From Massilia sp. YIM B02769 (lineage in GTDB: Bacteria; Pseudomonadota; Gammaproteobacteria; Burkholderiales; Burkholderiaceae_D), in NCBI RefSeq assembly GCF_030411995.1, contig NZ_JASNRC010000009.1, positions 225,535-289,534 on the forward strand: a stretch of DNA of 64,000 nucleotides, read 5' to 3'. Below the pieces are notes generated by a model, which was not told the origin of the DNA, made no database searches, and saw only the letters and a list, made by a program, of their open reading frames with translations. A program made the position numbers and the translations under genes. This document shows, one piece after another, positions 8,403-16,882 of the stretch (position 1 is its first letter; the number at the start of each line of letters is the position of its first letter).

Positions 8403-8642
8403 GCCAACATGGTTTCCATGTTGGCGTGGACGTACGGTGGGCACTCCGTGCCCACGCGGATACGTGCGCATCCTTTCTGCGTTGGCGGCGGAATGTCGCT
8501 CGCGGTCTATCCGGCGGCCGTGAACGGGCTTCGCTCGATGTTAGCGAGCGTTACCTCGCGGTCAACACAAAACTCCCACGCACGTAGCCGCGTGGGCACT
8601 TCGTCCGTGAGGCCCCCGGCCTCACGGACCCCACCGTACGGT
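8403..8642. repeat. Intergenic cluster of REP-like palindromic repeats (copy 2)
   Basis: This gap (8391-8696) holds no gene. It contains a perfect inverted repeat GCCAACATGG-TTT-CCATGTTGGC at 8403-8425, the short repeat unit TACGGTGGGCAC-TCC-GTGCCCACGCGG around 8432-8459, a CGCTCG/CGAGCG hairpin at 8532-8550, and the long repeat unit at 8579-8642. The long unit read on the reverse strand matches 2987-3050 over about 64 bases with only scattered substitutions, and the short unit matches the reverse of 3185-3213. Confidence 0.8.
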
Positions 8643-8696
8643 TGCTGTTCCGGGCGAGACGTGCCGGACACTGATCATCGGTCGCAGTAGCAATCT

Positions 8697-8728
8697 CAAA
8701 AAAAACGCCAGCCCGCAGGCTGGCGTTC
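8697..8728 (-). terminator. Intrinsic terminator after lipoprotein hydrolase gene
   Basis: On the reverse strand AACGCCAGCC-TGC-GGGCTGGCGTT is followed by eight T residues, about 20 bases after the stop of the upstream gene. Confidence 0.88.
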
Positions 8729-8746
8729 GCACATCAAGAACGCAAC

Positions 8747-10258
8747 TCAACGCGGCGTGCACTGCGGCAGCGACGCCCGCACCGCCAGCAGATTGCTGCT
8801 GTCGCCTTCCGACGGCGTGTTGTCCGTGAACTTGCAGCCGTACTGCGGATCGGCCACCACCGACGGCGTCAGCACGTCGTCGCCTTCCGGCTTCACGCCC
8901 TGCTGTTCCCACTTGATCATCGCGTCGAAGGCCGAGGCCTGCTCGGCGATGGTGAAGTCGCAGTGGGCGATGCCGCGGATCGCGCGCTGGACCAGCAGGT
9001 TCGAGGTGCCGAGGGCATCGGCGCGGCGTTTATAGATCTGCTCCATCTTGAACGGCACGTACAAGTCGCCCAGGGTGTGGATGGTCACGACCGGCACCTT
9101 GATCTGGGCGTTCGTCTTCGGAATCCAGCGCAGGCCGTCGCGGCGCAGGCGGTTGGCGTCGACCACAGCCGGCACGCGGAAGATGCTCGAGTTGTAGGCC
9201 ACCTCTGCCGCGCTCAGGGCCGGGTCGGCGTCGAGCTGGAAGGTGATGTCTTTGGTCGTGACCACGTCCTCGTTCAGGATGCCCTGCATCTTGCCGTCAC
9301 GCCCGAAGGTGCCCCAGACGGTCGCCTGGTAGGAGCCCGAATACGCGTAGTCGAACAGCGGACGCGGGCCGCCGCTGAGATTCGCGACGATCTGCTTCAG
9401 GCGCATGCCCTGGGCGGTTGGCACGGCCTGCGCGGTCGGCGTGCTGCCGCCCGGGAAGCTCGAGAACAGCTTCGCCTGCACCTGCGGTCCGACCGTCGCC
9501 CAGTTCGATGGCGGCCAGTCGGTGGCCGGCATGCCGGCTTCGACCATGGCGGCGGTCTGGTAGGCGGCGAAGTAGTCGTACAGTTCGGTGTCGCCGAGCA
9601 CGCCGCACATCGGCACGGCGCCGGCGTAGCGGATCTTGTTGTTGGCGGTGGCGATGTTTTCCTCGTCCACGGCCGCTGCCGTCACGTGACCGCCCATCGA
9701 CACGCCGATGATGTAGGTCTTGGTCGGCGCGTTCAGGGTGCGGCCGTTTTTCGTCGCGATGTCCTTGAAGGCCAGGGCCAGGGCATTCGTGTCCTCGACA
9801 CCGGCGCGCACGTCGTAGTAATTGGTGCTGTAGCTCGACGCGGCCCAGGCATAGCCTTGGCTGATCAGGTGGCGCCGCAGCGCCGGCGGCGAGACCGACA
9901 GGTTGGAGCCGGTGCCGGCATAGCCGTGCGCATACATGACCAGCATGCCGTTCCAGTTCTTCGGCACTTCGATCTGGTAGCCGGCCTTGTTCAGCGTGCC
10001 CCACCAGCGGTCGGTTTCCGGCGCATTCGCCAAGGCATTGAAGGGCAGGTTGGCTTCGACCACGGCAAAGGTGCGGCTATCCTGCGGGCGCGCCGGCTCG
10101 GGTTGCACCGCGACCGGCGGCGGCGTGGTCTGGGTCGGCGGTGGAACGGGATCGGTGCTGCCGCTGCCGCAGGCGGACAGGGTCAGGGCCGCCACCAGGG
10201 TCGTCACGACCGGCGTCATGACGCGGCGCGGCTTGGAAATGCTGGGCTGCTGGTTCAT
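8747..10258 (-). CDS. Predicted lipoprotein alpha/beta hydrolase
   Basis: The 503-residue product has a lipoprotein signal with lipobox LSAC (C30), a proline-rich linker, then an alpha/beta hydrolase fold: oxyanion region LVMYAHGYAGTGSN, nucleophile S187 in GVSMGGH, an acid candidate after VVTIHTLGDLYVP and a late His in IAHCDF. It is expected to be an outer-membrane or periplasmic esterase/peptidase-type enzyme of unknown substrate. I used the ATG at 10258 (GGAGG 7 bases upstream); the frame stays open to 10459 but that extension lacks a ribosome binding site and precedes the lipobox signal. Confidence 0.88.
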   Translation of the reverse strand: MNQQPSISKPRRVMTPVVTTLVAALTLSACGSGSTDPVPPPTQTTPPPVAVQPEPARPQDSRTFAVVEANLPFNALANAPETDRWWGTLNKAGYQIEVPKNWNGMLVMYAHGYAGTGSNLSVSPPALRRHLISQGYAWAASSYSTNYYDVRAGVEDTNALALAFKDIATKNGRTLNAPTKTYIIGVSMGGHVTAAAVDEENIATANNKIRYAGAVPMCGVLGDTELYDYFAAYQTAAMVEAGMPATDWPPSNWATVGPQVQAKLFSSFPGGSTPTAQAVPTAQGMRLKQIVANLSGGPRPLFDYAYSGSYQATVWGTFGRDGKMQGILNEDVVTTKDITFQLDADPALSAAEVAYNSSIFRVPAVVDANRLRRDGLRWIPKTNAQIKVPVVTIHTLGDLYVPFKMEQIYKRRADALGTSNLLVQRAIRGIAHCDFTIAEQASAFDAMIKWEQQGVKPEGDDVLTPSVVADPQYGCKFTDNTPSEGDSSNLLAVRASLPQCTPR

Positions 10259-10401
10259 CGGATTGCCTCCATAATTGTAGTTTTGCACAGCGAAACTTGG
10301 TCTCACTGTGTGGTTTATTGTAGGTCGAAAATTGATCCCGAGATAGCAACATTCAACGGTGTGTGGCGCTTCGGCGACCGGCCGGGAATATGCGGCTGGC
10401 A

Positions 10402-10434
10402 TGTCAATACGGGTGTCAATACGCTTGTCAATAC
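10402..10434. repeat. Three direct repeats of TGTCAATAC at 12-bp spacing
   Basis: TGTCAATAC occurs at 10402-10410, 10414-10422 and 10426-10434, an exact 12-bp period, in the divergent gap between the lipoprotein hydrolase and LivK-like genes. This looks like an iterated operator for one of the two genes. Confidence 0.6.
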
Positions 10435-10512
10435 AGCGCACGATTTGTCGCTTTGGCAAGAATTTCGATGTCGGCAGTAGAATGACGTGTCGATATTGCA
10501 GAGGAGCCGCTC

Positions 10513-11670
10513 ATGCCCGCATCCCCCACCATCCTGTCCCTGATCATCATGGCCACCGTTCCCGCCGCCAAGGCGGAGGCGCCGGCCCGCAATCAGGTGC
10601 AGGCCGTGAAGATCGGCACGGCCTCGCCCTTGTCGGGACCGGGTGCGCACCAGGGCAAGGACATCGAGAACGGCGCGCGCATGGCCATCGACGACCTGAA
10701 CGCGAAGGGCATCGTCATCGGCGGCAAGAAGGTCAAATGGGTGCTGCAGCCCGAGGACGACGCCAGCGATCCGAAGACCGGCGCCGCTGTCGCCCAGAAG
10801 CTGGTCGACGCGCATGTGGCCGGGGTGGTCGGCCACCTGAATTCGGGCACCACGGTGCCGGCCTCGAAGATCTACCACGACGCCGGCATCCCGCAGATTT
10901 CTCCGGCGACCACCACGCCGCAGTACACCAACCAGCGGTTCAACACGGCCTTCCGCGTCGTGGCCAGCGACCAGCTGGTTGGCAAGACCCTGGCCAATTA
11001 TTCGGTTACCACCCTGAAGGCGAAAAAGATCGCCGTCATCGACGACCGCACCGCCTTCGGCCAGGGCCTGGCCGACGAATTCAACCGCAGCGTGCGGGCG
11101 GGTAAGGCGGCGAAGATCGTCAGCCGCCAGTTCACCAACGACAAGGCCACCGACTTCACTGCCATCCTCACGCAGATCCGCGGCCAGGACCCGGACGTGA
11201 TTTTCTATGGCGGCATGGACGCCGTGGCCGGACCCATGCTCAAGCAGATGAAGGCGCTCGGCCTGCGCGCCAAGCTGGTGTCCGGCGACGGCATCTGTTC
11301 GGAAAAGCTGCCGCAACTGGCTGGCGACGCGCTCGGCGACGACAGGGTGATCTGCGTGGTGGCCGGCGGCGTCACTGGCGCCGAGGAAGCGCGGTACAAC
11401 GCCTTTGTCGAGCGCTACCGCCAGCGCTACAAGATGCCGCTGCAGACCTATGCGCCGTATGCCTACGATTCGGTGATGGTGCTGGCGGCAGCGATGCAGC
11501 AGGCCGGCTCGGCGCAGCCCGCGACATACCTGCCGGCGCTGGCCAGGGTCCAGTACCAGGGCATCACCGGCAACATCGCCTTCGATCCCAAGGGCGACCT
11601 GAAGAACGCGGCGCTCACCATGTACACCTACCGCCAGGGGAAGAAGGTCAAGCTGCAGGTGCTCAGGTAA
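10513..11670 (+). CDS. LivK-like branched-chain amino acid ABC transporter substrate-binding protein
   Basis: The 385-residue protein has a short signal peptide and the type I periplasmic binding fold of the LivJ/LivK family: VKIGTASPLSGPGAHQGKD, ENGARMAIDDLN, VAGVVGHLNSGTTVPAS, and DVIFYGGMDAVAGPMLKQM. It should bind a small organic ligand, classically leucine/isoleucine/valine, in the periplasm. GAGGAG precedes the ATG. No permease or ATPase genes lie beside it, so it is an orphan that must use a transporter encoded elsewhere or act as a sensor protein. Confidence 0.92.
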   Translation: MPASPTILSLIIMATVPAAKAEAPARNQVQAVKIGTASPLSGPGAHQGKDIENGARMAIDDLNAKGIVIGGKKVKWVLQPEDDASDPKTGAAVAQKLVDAHVAGVVGHLNSGTTVPASKIYHDAGIPQISPATTTPQYTNQRFNTAFRVVASDQLVGKTLANYSVTTLKAKKIAVIDDRTAFGQGLADEFNRSVRAGKAAKIVSRQFTNDKATDFTAILTQIRGQDPDVIFYGGMDAVAGPMLKQMKALGLRAKLVSGDGICSEKLPQLAGDALGDDRVICVVAGGVTGAEEARYNAFVERYRQRYKMPLQTYAPYAYDSVMVLAAAMQQAGSAQPATYLPALARVQYQGITGNIAFDPKGDLKNAALTMYTYRQGKKVKLQVLR

Positions 11671-11738
11671 CGCTCATGTAGCGATCCCGGTCACGGGAGA
11701 TGCGCCATAATGGCGTCTCCACCTGCCCGCTGCCATCC

Positions 11739-14700
11739 ATGCATTTCACCTACGACGACGTCAAGCGCCAGTTCGACAGCGGCACCTTCCGCCGCGGCGA
11801 AGGCTATGCGCTGGAGGGCAGGGTGCTGGCTGCGCGCGACGCCGGCGAGCGCATCGAGGGCGAGGTCGGCGGCAGCGGGGGTACGATCTACCGCCAGACG
11901 GTCCGCTTCAGGGAAGACCCCCGCGGCTTCCGGTTCGAGGGCAGCTGCAGCTGCCCGATTGCGTATAACTGCAAGCACGTCGTGGCCGTCCTGCTGGCCA
12001 GCCTGGAGCAGCAGGAACAGGGGCCTGCGCTGCCGATGGCCGCTGAATACTGGCTGCAGCAAATGGCGTCCCTGCAGGCCGCACCGGCGCCTGCCGCAGC
12101 CAGGCCAGGCCCGACGTCCCGGCTCGGCTATGTGATGGTGCCCGACCCGCAGGGCGGTGAGCCCTGTCTCAACCTGTGCAAGCTGCGCCTGCGCCCGGAC
12201 GGCAGCATCGGCGGCACCACGCTGCACAACGATCCCTACGGCCTGGTGATGGCGCCGCCCGCGCATGTGGCGCCCGACGACGAAGACATGGTGCGCCTGA
12301 TCATCGGCCAGAGCCTTGGCAACATGCGCGCCGGCGGCTTCAAGCCCGAGGGACGCCTGGGCGCGCGCGTGCTCGAGCAACTGTGCGAAGACGGCAAGCT
12401 GTTCTGGGCCGATACGCTGGCCGGACTGCGCGCCGGCCGCTTGTACGGCATCCGGCCAGGCCCGCAGAGGGACGTGACGCTAGGCTGGCATCCGGATACG
12501 CCCGGCAGCGAAGCGCTGGCGCTGGCGTGGCGCTTCGACGACGGCGCAGGCCCCGGCGCCATCCTGCCCACCGAACCGCTGCTCTACCTGGACGATGGCA
12601 TCCTGGGCCGGCTGACGCTGCCGAAGGCGCTGGCGGCGCTGCCGGCCGGCCCTTTGCTGGACCTCGTTGCGCGTACGCCGACTTTGCATGCCGACGAACG
12701 CGCGGGCATGGCGCTGCGCCTGGCCGAGCTCGGCCTCGACCACACCCTGCCGCTGCCGCAGGAACTGGCGCTCAAGCAGCGTCGCGACATTGCGCCCGTG
12801 CCCTGCCTGCTGTTGAACAGCGAACCGGAAACCCGGCGCCGCGAACGGATCTGGCACGACTATGCGCAGCTCTCCTTCGAATACGACGGCTTGAGTACGA
12901 TGGACGAGGAGGGGCCGGTATTCCGGCGCGTGGTCGATGGCGGCGTCGAACTGATCGAGCGCGACCCGGAGGCCGAGGCGGCGGCCGGCGCCAGGCTCGC
13001 CGGACTGGGCTTCGCGCCCCCGCGCCCTGGCTCGCCGCTCGACGATATCGAGCAGTCCCTGTGCCTGCCGACCGAACAAGCGTGGCTGCACTTTGCCCGT
13101 CACGACTTGCCGCGCCTGCGTGCCGCCGGCTGGCAGATCGAATTCGACGGCAACTACCGTTACGACATCGCCGACGTGCAGGACTGGTACGCCGACCTGA
13201 ACGAAGAAGGCGAGGGCAATCCCTGGTTCGCGCTGGAACTCGGCATCGTGGTCGATGGCCGCCGCCATGCCCTGCTGCCGCTGCTGCTGGAAATGATCCG
13301 CACGGCGCCGGCCGATTTCACCCCGGCCGCGCTGGAGGCGCACAAGGACGCCGCCGAGATCGTCCTCGACCTGGGCGGCGACACACGCGTGGCCCTGCCG
13401 TGGCAGCGCATCAAGCCGATCCTGTCCACGCTGGGCGAACTGTATTTTGCCGAACGCATCGACGCCGCCCTGCGCCTGCCCTTCACCGACGCCGCGCGTC
13501 TGGCCGAGCTGGAAGCGGCGGCGCAGATGCGCTGGCTGGGCGGCGAGCGCCTGCTGGAACTGGGCCGCAAGCTGCACGATTTCGCCGGCATCGCGCCGGT
13601 GCCGGCGCCGCAAGGCTTGCAGGCGCAATTGCGCGAGTACCAGCAGGCCGGCCTGGCGTGGATGCAGTTCCTGCGCGAATACGGCTTCGGCGGCATCCTG
13701 GCCGACGACATGGGCCTTGGCAAGACGATCCAGACCCTGGCCCACATCCTGGCCGAGAAAGAGGCCGGCCGCCTGGATGCGCCGGCGCTGGTGGTGGCGC
13801 CGACCAGCCTGATGGGCAACTGGCAGGCCGAGGCGGCCCGCTTCGCGCCCGGCCTGCGCGTGTTGCTCCTGCACGGCAAGGACCGCGCCGCCCAGTTCGC
13901 GCATATCGCCGAGGCCGACCTGGTGCTGACCACCTACCCTCTGCTGGGACGCGACGAGGCGGCGCTGCGCGCGCACAAGTACCACCTGCTGATCCTCGAT
14001 GAGTCGCAGTACATCAAGAACCACCGCTCACGGGCGGCGCAAGCGGCCTGCCTGCTGGACGCCCGCCACCGCCTCTGCCTGACCGGCACGCCGCTGCAGA
14101 ACCACCTGGGCGAACTCTGGTCGCAGTTCCACTTCCTGATGCCGGGTTTGCTGGGCGACGACAAGAGCTTCAGGGCGCGCTTTCGCAAGCCGATCGAGCA
14201 GGGCGGCGACGTGCGGCGCCAGGAGCTGCTGATGCGGCGCGTGAAGCCCTTCATGCTGCGGCGGACCAAGGACAAGGTGGCGACCGAACTGCCGCCCAAG
14301 ACGGAAGTGGTGGTGCAGGTTGACTTCGGCGCCGCCCAGGGCGATTTGTACGAAACCGTGCGCGTGGCGATGGACCGCAAGGTGCGCGAGGAGATCGGCC
14401 GCAAGGGCCTGGCGCGCAGCCAGATCGTGATCCTCGACGCCCTGCTCAAGCTGCGCCAGGTGTGCTGCGACCCGCGCCTGCTGCGCCAGAACAGCGCGGC
14501 AGGATCGGCCAAGCTCGATACCCTGATGGACCTGCTCGACACCCTGCTGGCCGAAGGGCGCAAGGTGCTGGTGTTTTCGCAGTTCACCAGCATGCTGGCG
14601 CTGATCGAAGCCGAATTGCAGCCGCGCTCCGTCGATTACGCCCTGCTCACCGGCGACACGGTCGACCGCGCCACGCCGGTCGCCGCTTTCCAGGGCGGAC

Positions 14701-15020
14701 AGGTGAGCGTGTTCCTGATCAGCCTGAAAGCGGGCGGCGTCGGCCTGAACCTGACGGCGGCCGACACCGTCATCCACTACGACCCGTGGTGGAACCCGGC
14801 CAGCGAAAACCAGGCCACCGACCGCGCCTGGCGCATCGGCCAGACGCAGCCGGTGTTCGTCTACAAGCTGATCGCGCGCGGCACGCTGGAAGAAAAAATC
14901 CAGACACTGCAGCGGCGCAAGGGCGAGCTAGCCGCCGCCGTGCTCGATGCCGAGGGCGGCCTGGCGCCGGGGCTCGGTGCGGAAGATTTGCAGGCGATCT
15001 TCGCGCAGCCCGCCGACTGA
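11739..15020 (+). CDS. SWIM zinc finger / SNF2-family helicase
   Basis: This 1093-residue protein combines a SWIM zinc finger near the N-terminus (C70-S-C72-x5-C78-K-H80), a long middle region of about 500 residues, and a SNF2 ATPase core: Walker A DDMGLGKT at 655-662, DEAH-box variant DESQ at about 754-757, TGTPLQNHLGELWSQFHFL, and the C-terminal helicase lobe ending in DPWWNPASENQATDRAWRIGQ. Such bacterial proteins are DNA-stimulated translocases, distinct from RapA because of the SWIM finger. I chose the ATG at 11739 because homology to the family begins with HFTYDDVKRQFD; an upstream ATG at 11700 adds 13 unlikely residues. The gene is monocistronic. Confidence 0.93.
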   Translation: MHFTYDDVKRQFDSGTFRRGEGYALEGRVLAARDAGERIEGEVGGSGGTIYRQTVRFREDPRGFRFEGSCSCPIAYNCKHVVAVLLASLEQQEQGPALPMAAEYWLQQMASLQAAPAPAAARPGPTSRLGYVMVPDPQGGEPCLNLCKLRLRPDGSIGGTTLHNDPYGLVMAPPAHVAPDDEDMVRLIIGQSLGNMRAGGFKPEGRLGARVLEQLCEDGKLFWADTLAGLRAGRLYGIRPGPQRDVTLGWHPDTPGSEALALAWRFDDGAGPGAILPTEPLLYLDDGILGRLTLPKALAALPAGPLLDLVARTPTLHADERAGMALRLAELGLDHTLPLPQELALKQRRDIAPVPCLLLNSEPETRRRERIWHDYAQLSFEYDGLSTMDEEGPVFRRVVDGGVELIERDPEAEAAAGARLAGLGFAPPRPGSPLDDIEQSLCLPTEQAWLHFARHDLPRLRAAGWQIEFDGNYRYDIADVQDWYADLNEEGEGNPWFALELGIVVDGRRHALLPLLLEMIRTAPADFTPAALEAHKDAAEIVLDLGGDTRVALPWQRIKPILSTLGELYFAERIDAALRLPFTDAARLAELEAAAQMRWLGGERLLELGRKLHDFAGIAPVPAPQGLQAQLREYQQAGLAWMQFLREYGFGGILADDMGLGKTIQTLAHILAEKEAGRLDAPALVVAPTSLMGNWQAEAARFAPGLRVLLLHGKDRAAQFAHIAEADLVLTTYPLLGRDEAALRAHKYHLLILDESQYIKNHRSRAAQAACLLDARHRLCLTGTPLQNHLGELWSQFHFLMPGLLGDDKSFRARFRKPIEQGGDVRRQELLMRRVKPFMLRRTKDKVATELPPKTEVVVQVDFGAAQGDLYETVRVAMDRKVREEIGRKGLARSQIVILDALLKLRQVCCDPRLLRQNSAAGSAKLDTLMDLLDTLLAEGRKVLVFSQFTSMLALIEAELQPRSVDYALLTGDTVDRATPVAAFQGGQVSVFLISLKAGGVGLNLTAADTVIHYDPWWNPASENQATDRAWRIGQTQPVFVYKLIARGTLEEKIQTLQRRKGELAAAVLDAEGGLAPGLGAEDLQAIFAQPAD

Positions 15021-15050
15021 GCTTGCCCACTGAGCTTGCCAGCGCGGCCC

Positions 15051-15995
15051 TCAGTTCCTGACCTGCCTGTTCTTCGTCTCCAAAAAGTCGGTGACCAGCT
15101 TGACCGTGGCGTCCGGATTTTCTTCCATCAGCCAGTGGCCGGCATGCGGGACCACGGCGCCGGTGACGTTCGTGGCGGCGTTGCGCATCACCTCGGCCAT
15201 GGTGGCGCCAAAGGATTGCTCGCCGCCGATGGCCAGCACCGGCATGGTCAGCTTGCGCTGGCCGAGCGCGGCGTTGTCGCGCACGTCCTCGGCGCCGATG
15301 GCCGTGAACTGAGCAAAGGCCGCGCGCATCGCGCCGGGCTGGGCATACAGTTGGGCGTAATAGGCGCGTGTCGCCTCGTCGATCTTGCTGCGGTCGCCGG
15401 CGAAGTCGTTCCAGAAGCGGTCGAGGTAGATGCGTTCGCGCCCGGCCACCAGGCGCTCGGCATCCAGTCCGCCGAAGTTGAAATGCCAGAGCTTGGGGTT
15501 GAGTACGAGCTGGTTCCAGGGCGGAATGCCGGGCACCGGCGCATCCATCACCACCAGTTTATTCACCTTGTCCGGGTAACTGGCCGCATACGCATAGGCG
15601 ACCGTGGTGCCGATGTCGTGCCCGACCACGTTGGCACGGTCGATCTTGAAGGCGGTGAGTACGGCGCGGATATCCTGGGCCTGCGCCTTCTTGGCGTAGC
15701 CGGAAGGCGCGCGCGACGAACGGCCCATGCCGCGCAGGTCGGGCACGATGACGGTGTGGTTTTTTGCCAGGCGCTCGGCCAGCGGTCCCCACATGTCGCC
15801 GGTGTCGCCGAAGCCGTGGATCAGCACCACCGCCGGCCCGCTGCCGCCGGCGCGGACGAAGATGGTCGCGCCGTCGGGCATGTCGACGCTGCGGGTGGCG
15901 AAGCCGGGGACGGGCGCCGGGGCGGCGGCTTGTGTGAACGGCGAGAGGAAGAGGGCGGCCAGCAGGCAGCCCTGCAGCAGGAGTCGGAGTGTCAT
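15051..15995 (-). CDS. Exported alpha/beta hydrolase with Asp nucleophile (epoxide hydrolase-like)
   Basis: The 314-residue protein has an N-terminal signal peptide (MTLRLLLQGCLLAALFLSPF) and a canonical alpha/beta hydrolase core: oxyanion motif HGFGDTG from H60, nucleophile elbow VVGHDIGTT with D127, and the catalytic His in PHAGHWL. An Asp in place of Ser at the elbow is the mark of epoxide hydrolases and haloalkane/haloacetate dehalogenases. The start at 15995 has GAGGCG upstream and gives the signal peptide; the frame is open to 16055. Export is unusual for this group, which is mostly cytoplasmic, but several soil proteobacteria have such versions. Confidence 0.9.
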   Translation of the reverse strand: MTLRLLLQGCLLAALFLSPFTQAAAPAPVPGFATRSVDMPDGATIFVRAGGSGPAVVLIHGFGDTGDMWGPLAERLAKNHTVIVPDLRGMGRSSRAPSGYAKKAQAQDIRAVLTAFKIDRANVVGHDIGTTVAYAYAASYPDKVNKLVVMDAPVPGIPPWNQLVLNPKLWHFNFGGLDAERLVAGRERIYLDRFWNDFAGDRSKIDEATRAYYAQLYAQPGAMRAAFAQFTAIGAEDVRDNAALGQRKLTMPVLAIGGEQSFGATMAEVMRNAATNVTGAVVPHAGHWLMEENPDATVKLVTDFLETKNRQVRN

Positions 15996-16094
15996 GGTGC
16001 GCCTCGCGGTTGGAAATCGGTTGACTGTGAAGTCTTGGAGTAGTCCTGAACACAAGTGTTCCCACGACAGCTTAGACTTACCGCATGACGAAGC

Positions 16095-16880
16095 TCAGCG
16101 GAACGACACCTCGCTCCTGAAACGCCACGCATAGGTCTGGCTCACCTTCAGCTGTTGCGGATGCTCGCGCAGCTCGACCGTGATGTTGCCGAGTTCGTCG
16201 CGGCGGGCGCGCGCGATGGCGCGCACGGCGACCAGGGTGCCGCGGTGGATCTGCCAAAATGCGTCCGGGTCGAGCCCGGCTTGCAATTCCTTCAGCGGCT
16301 TGCGGATCAGGCCCTCGTCGGTTGCACTGACCACGCGCGTATACCGGGCATCGGATTCGAAGAACAGCACTTCTTCGATCGGGAAGATCTTGATCGTGCT
16401 GCCGGCGGTGGCGCTGATCCAGCGGATGCGTTCCTCGCGCGCGCTTGCGCGCAGGCGGCGGTCGAGCTCCATCATGGCCTGGAGCAGGCCGGCGCTGTCG
16501 GCTTGGCCGCTGTTGCCGCTTCCAATACCCCGCTCGCGCAGGCGCGCCACCGCTTGCGCCAGGCGTTCCTGGGTGACCGGCTTGAGCAGGTAATCGATGG
16601 CGCCGAGATCAAAGGCTTCCAGCGCATGGCTGTCGTAGGCGGTGGTGAAAACCACGCGGCAGGCGCCGCCGCTGGCGCCGGCCACTTCCAGGCCGCTCAG
16701 GCCGGGCATGCGGATGTCGAGAAAGGCGATATCCGGGCGCAGGCGTGCGATCGCATCGAGCGCCTCGCTGCCGTCCTCGCACAGGGCGACGATCTCGAGC
16801 TCGGGCCAGGCCAGGGCCAGCATGCGCCGCAGGTCGCTGCGCTGCAGGTCTTCGTCGTCGGCGATGATCGCGGTCGGCAT
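16095..16880 (-). CDS. LytTR-family response regulator
   Basis: The 261-residue protein has a receiver domain (DDE at 8-10, phosphoacceptor D55 in FLDIRMPG, Lys in YLLKPV) and a C-terminal LytTR DNA-binding domain: EEVLFFESDARYTRVV, and the closing stretch QIHRGTLVAVRAI with DELGNITVEL. It works with the kinase encoded two bases upstream. LytTR regulators of this group control diverse envelope and nutrient genes; the target is not evident here. Confidence 0.94.
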   Translation of the reverse strand: MPTAIIADDEDLQRSDLRRMLALAWPELEIVALCEDGSEALDAIARLRPDIAFLDIRMPGLSGLEVAGASGGACRVVFTTAYDSHALEAFDLGAIDYLLKPVTQERLAQAVARLRERGIGSGNSGQADSAGLLQAMMELDRRLRASAREERIRWISATAGSTIKIFPIEEVLFFESDARYTRVVSATDEGLIRKPLKELQAGLDPDAFWQIHRGTLVAVRAIARARRDELGNITVELREHPQQLKVSQTYAWRFRSEVSFR

Positions 16881-16882
16881 CC

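Noticed and set aside
10402..10434. Three tandem repeats considered as replication iterons
   Set aside because: No replication gene is nearby and three 12-bp units between two ordinary metabolic genes fit an operator better.
8963..10480. A 505-codon plus-strand frame opposite the lipoprotein hydrolase
   Set aside because: Shadow of the real gene; no ribosome binding site or domain, and the real strand has lipobox and catalytic motifs.
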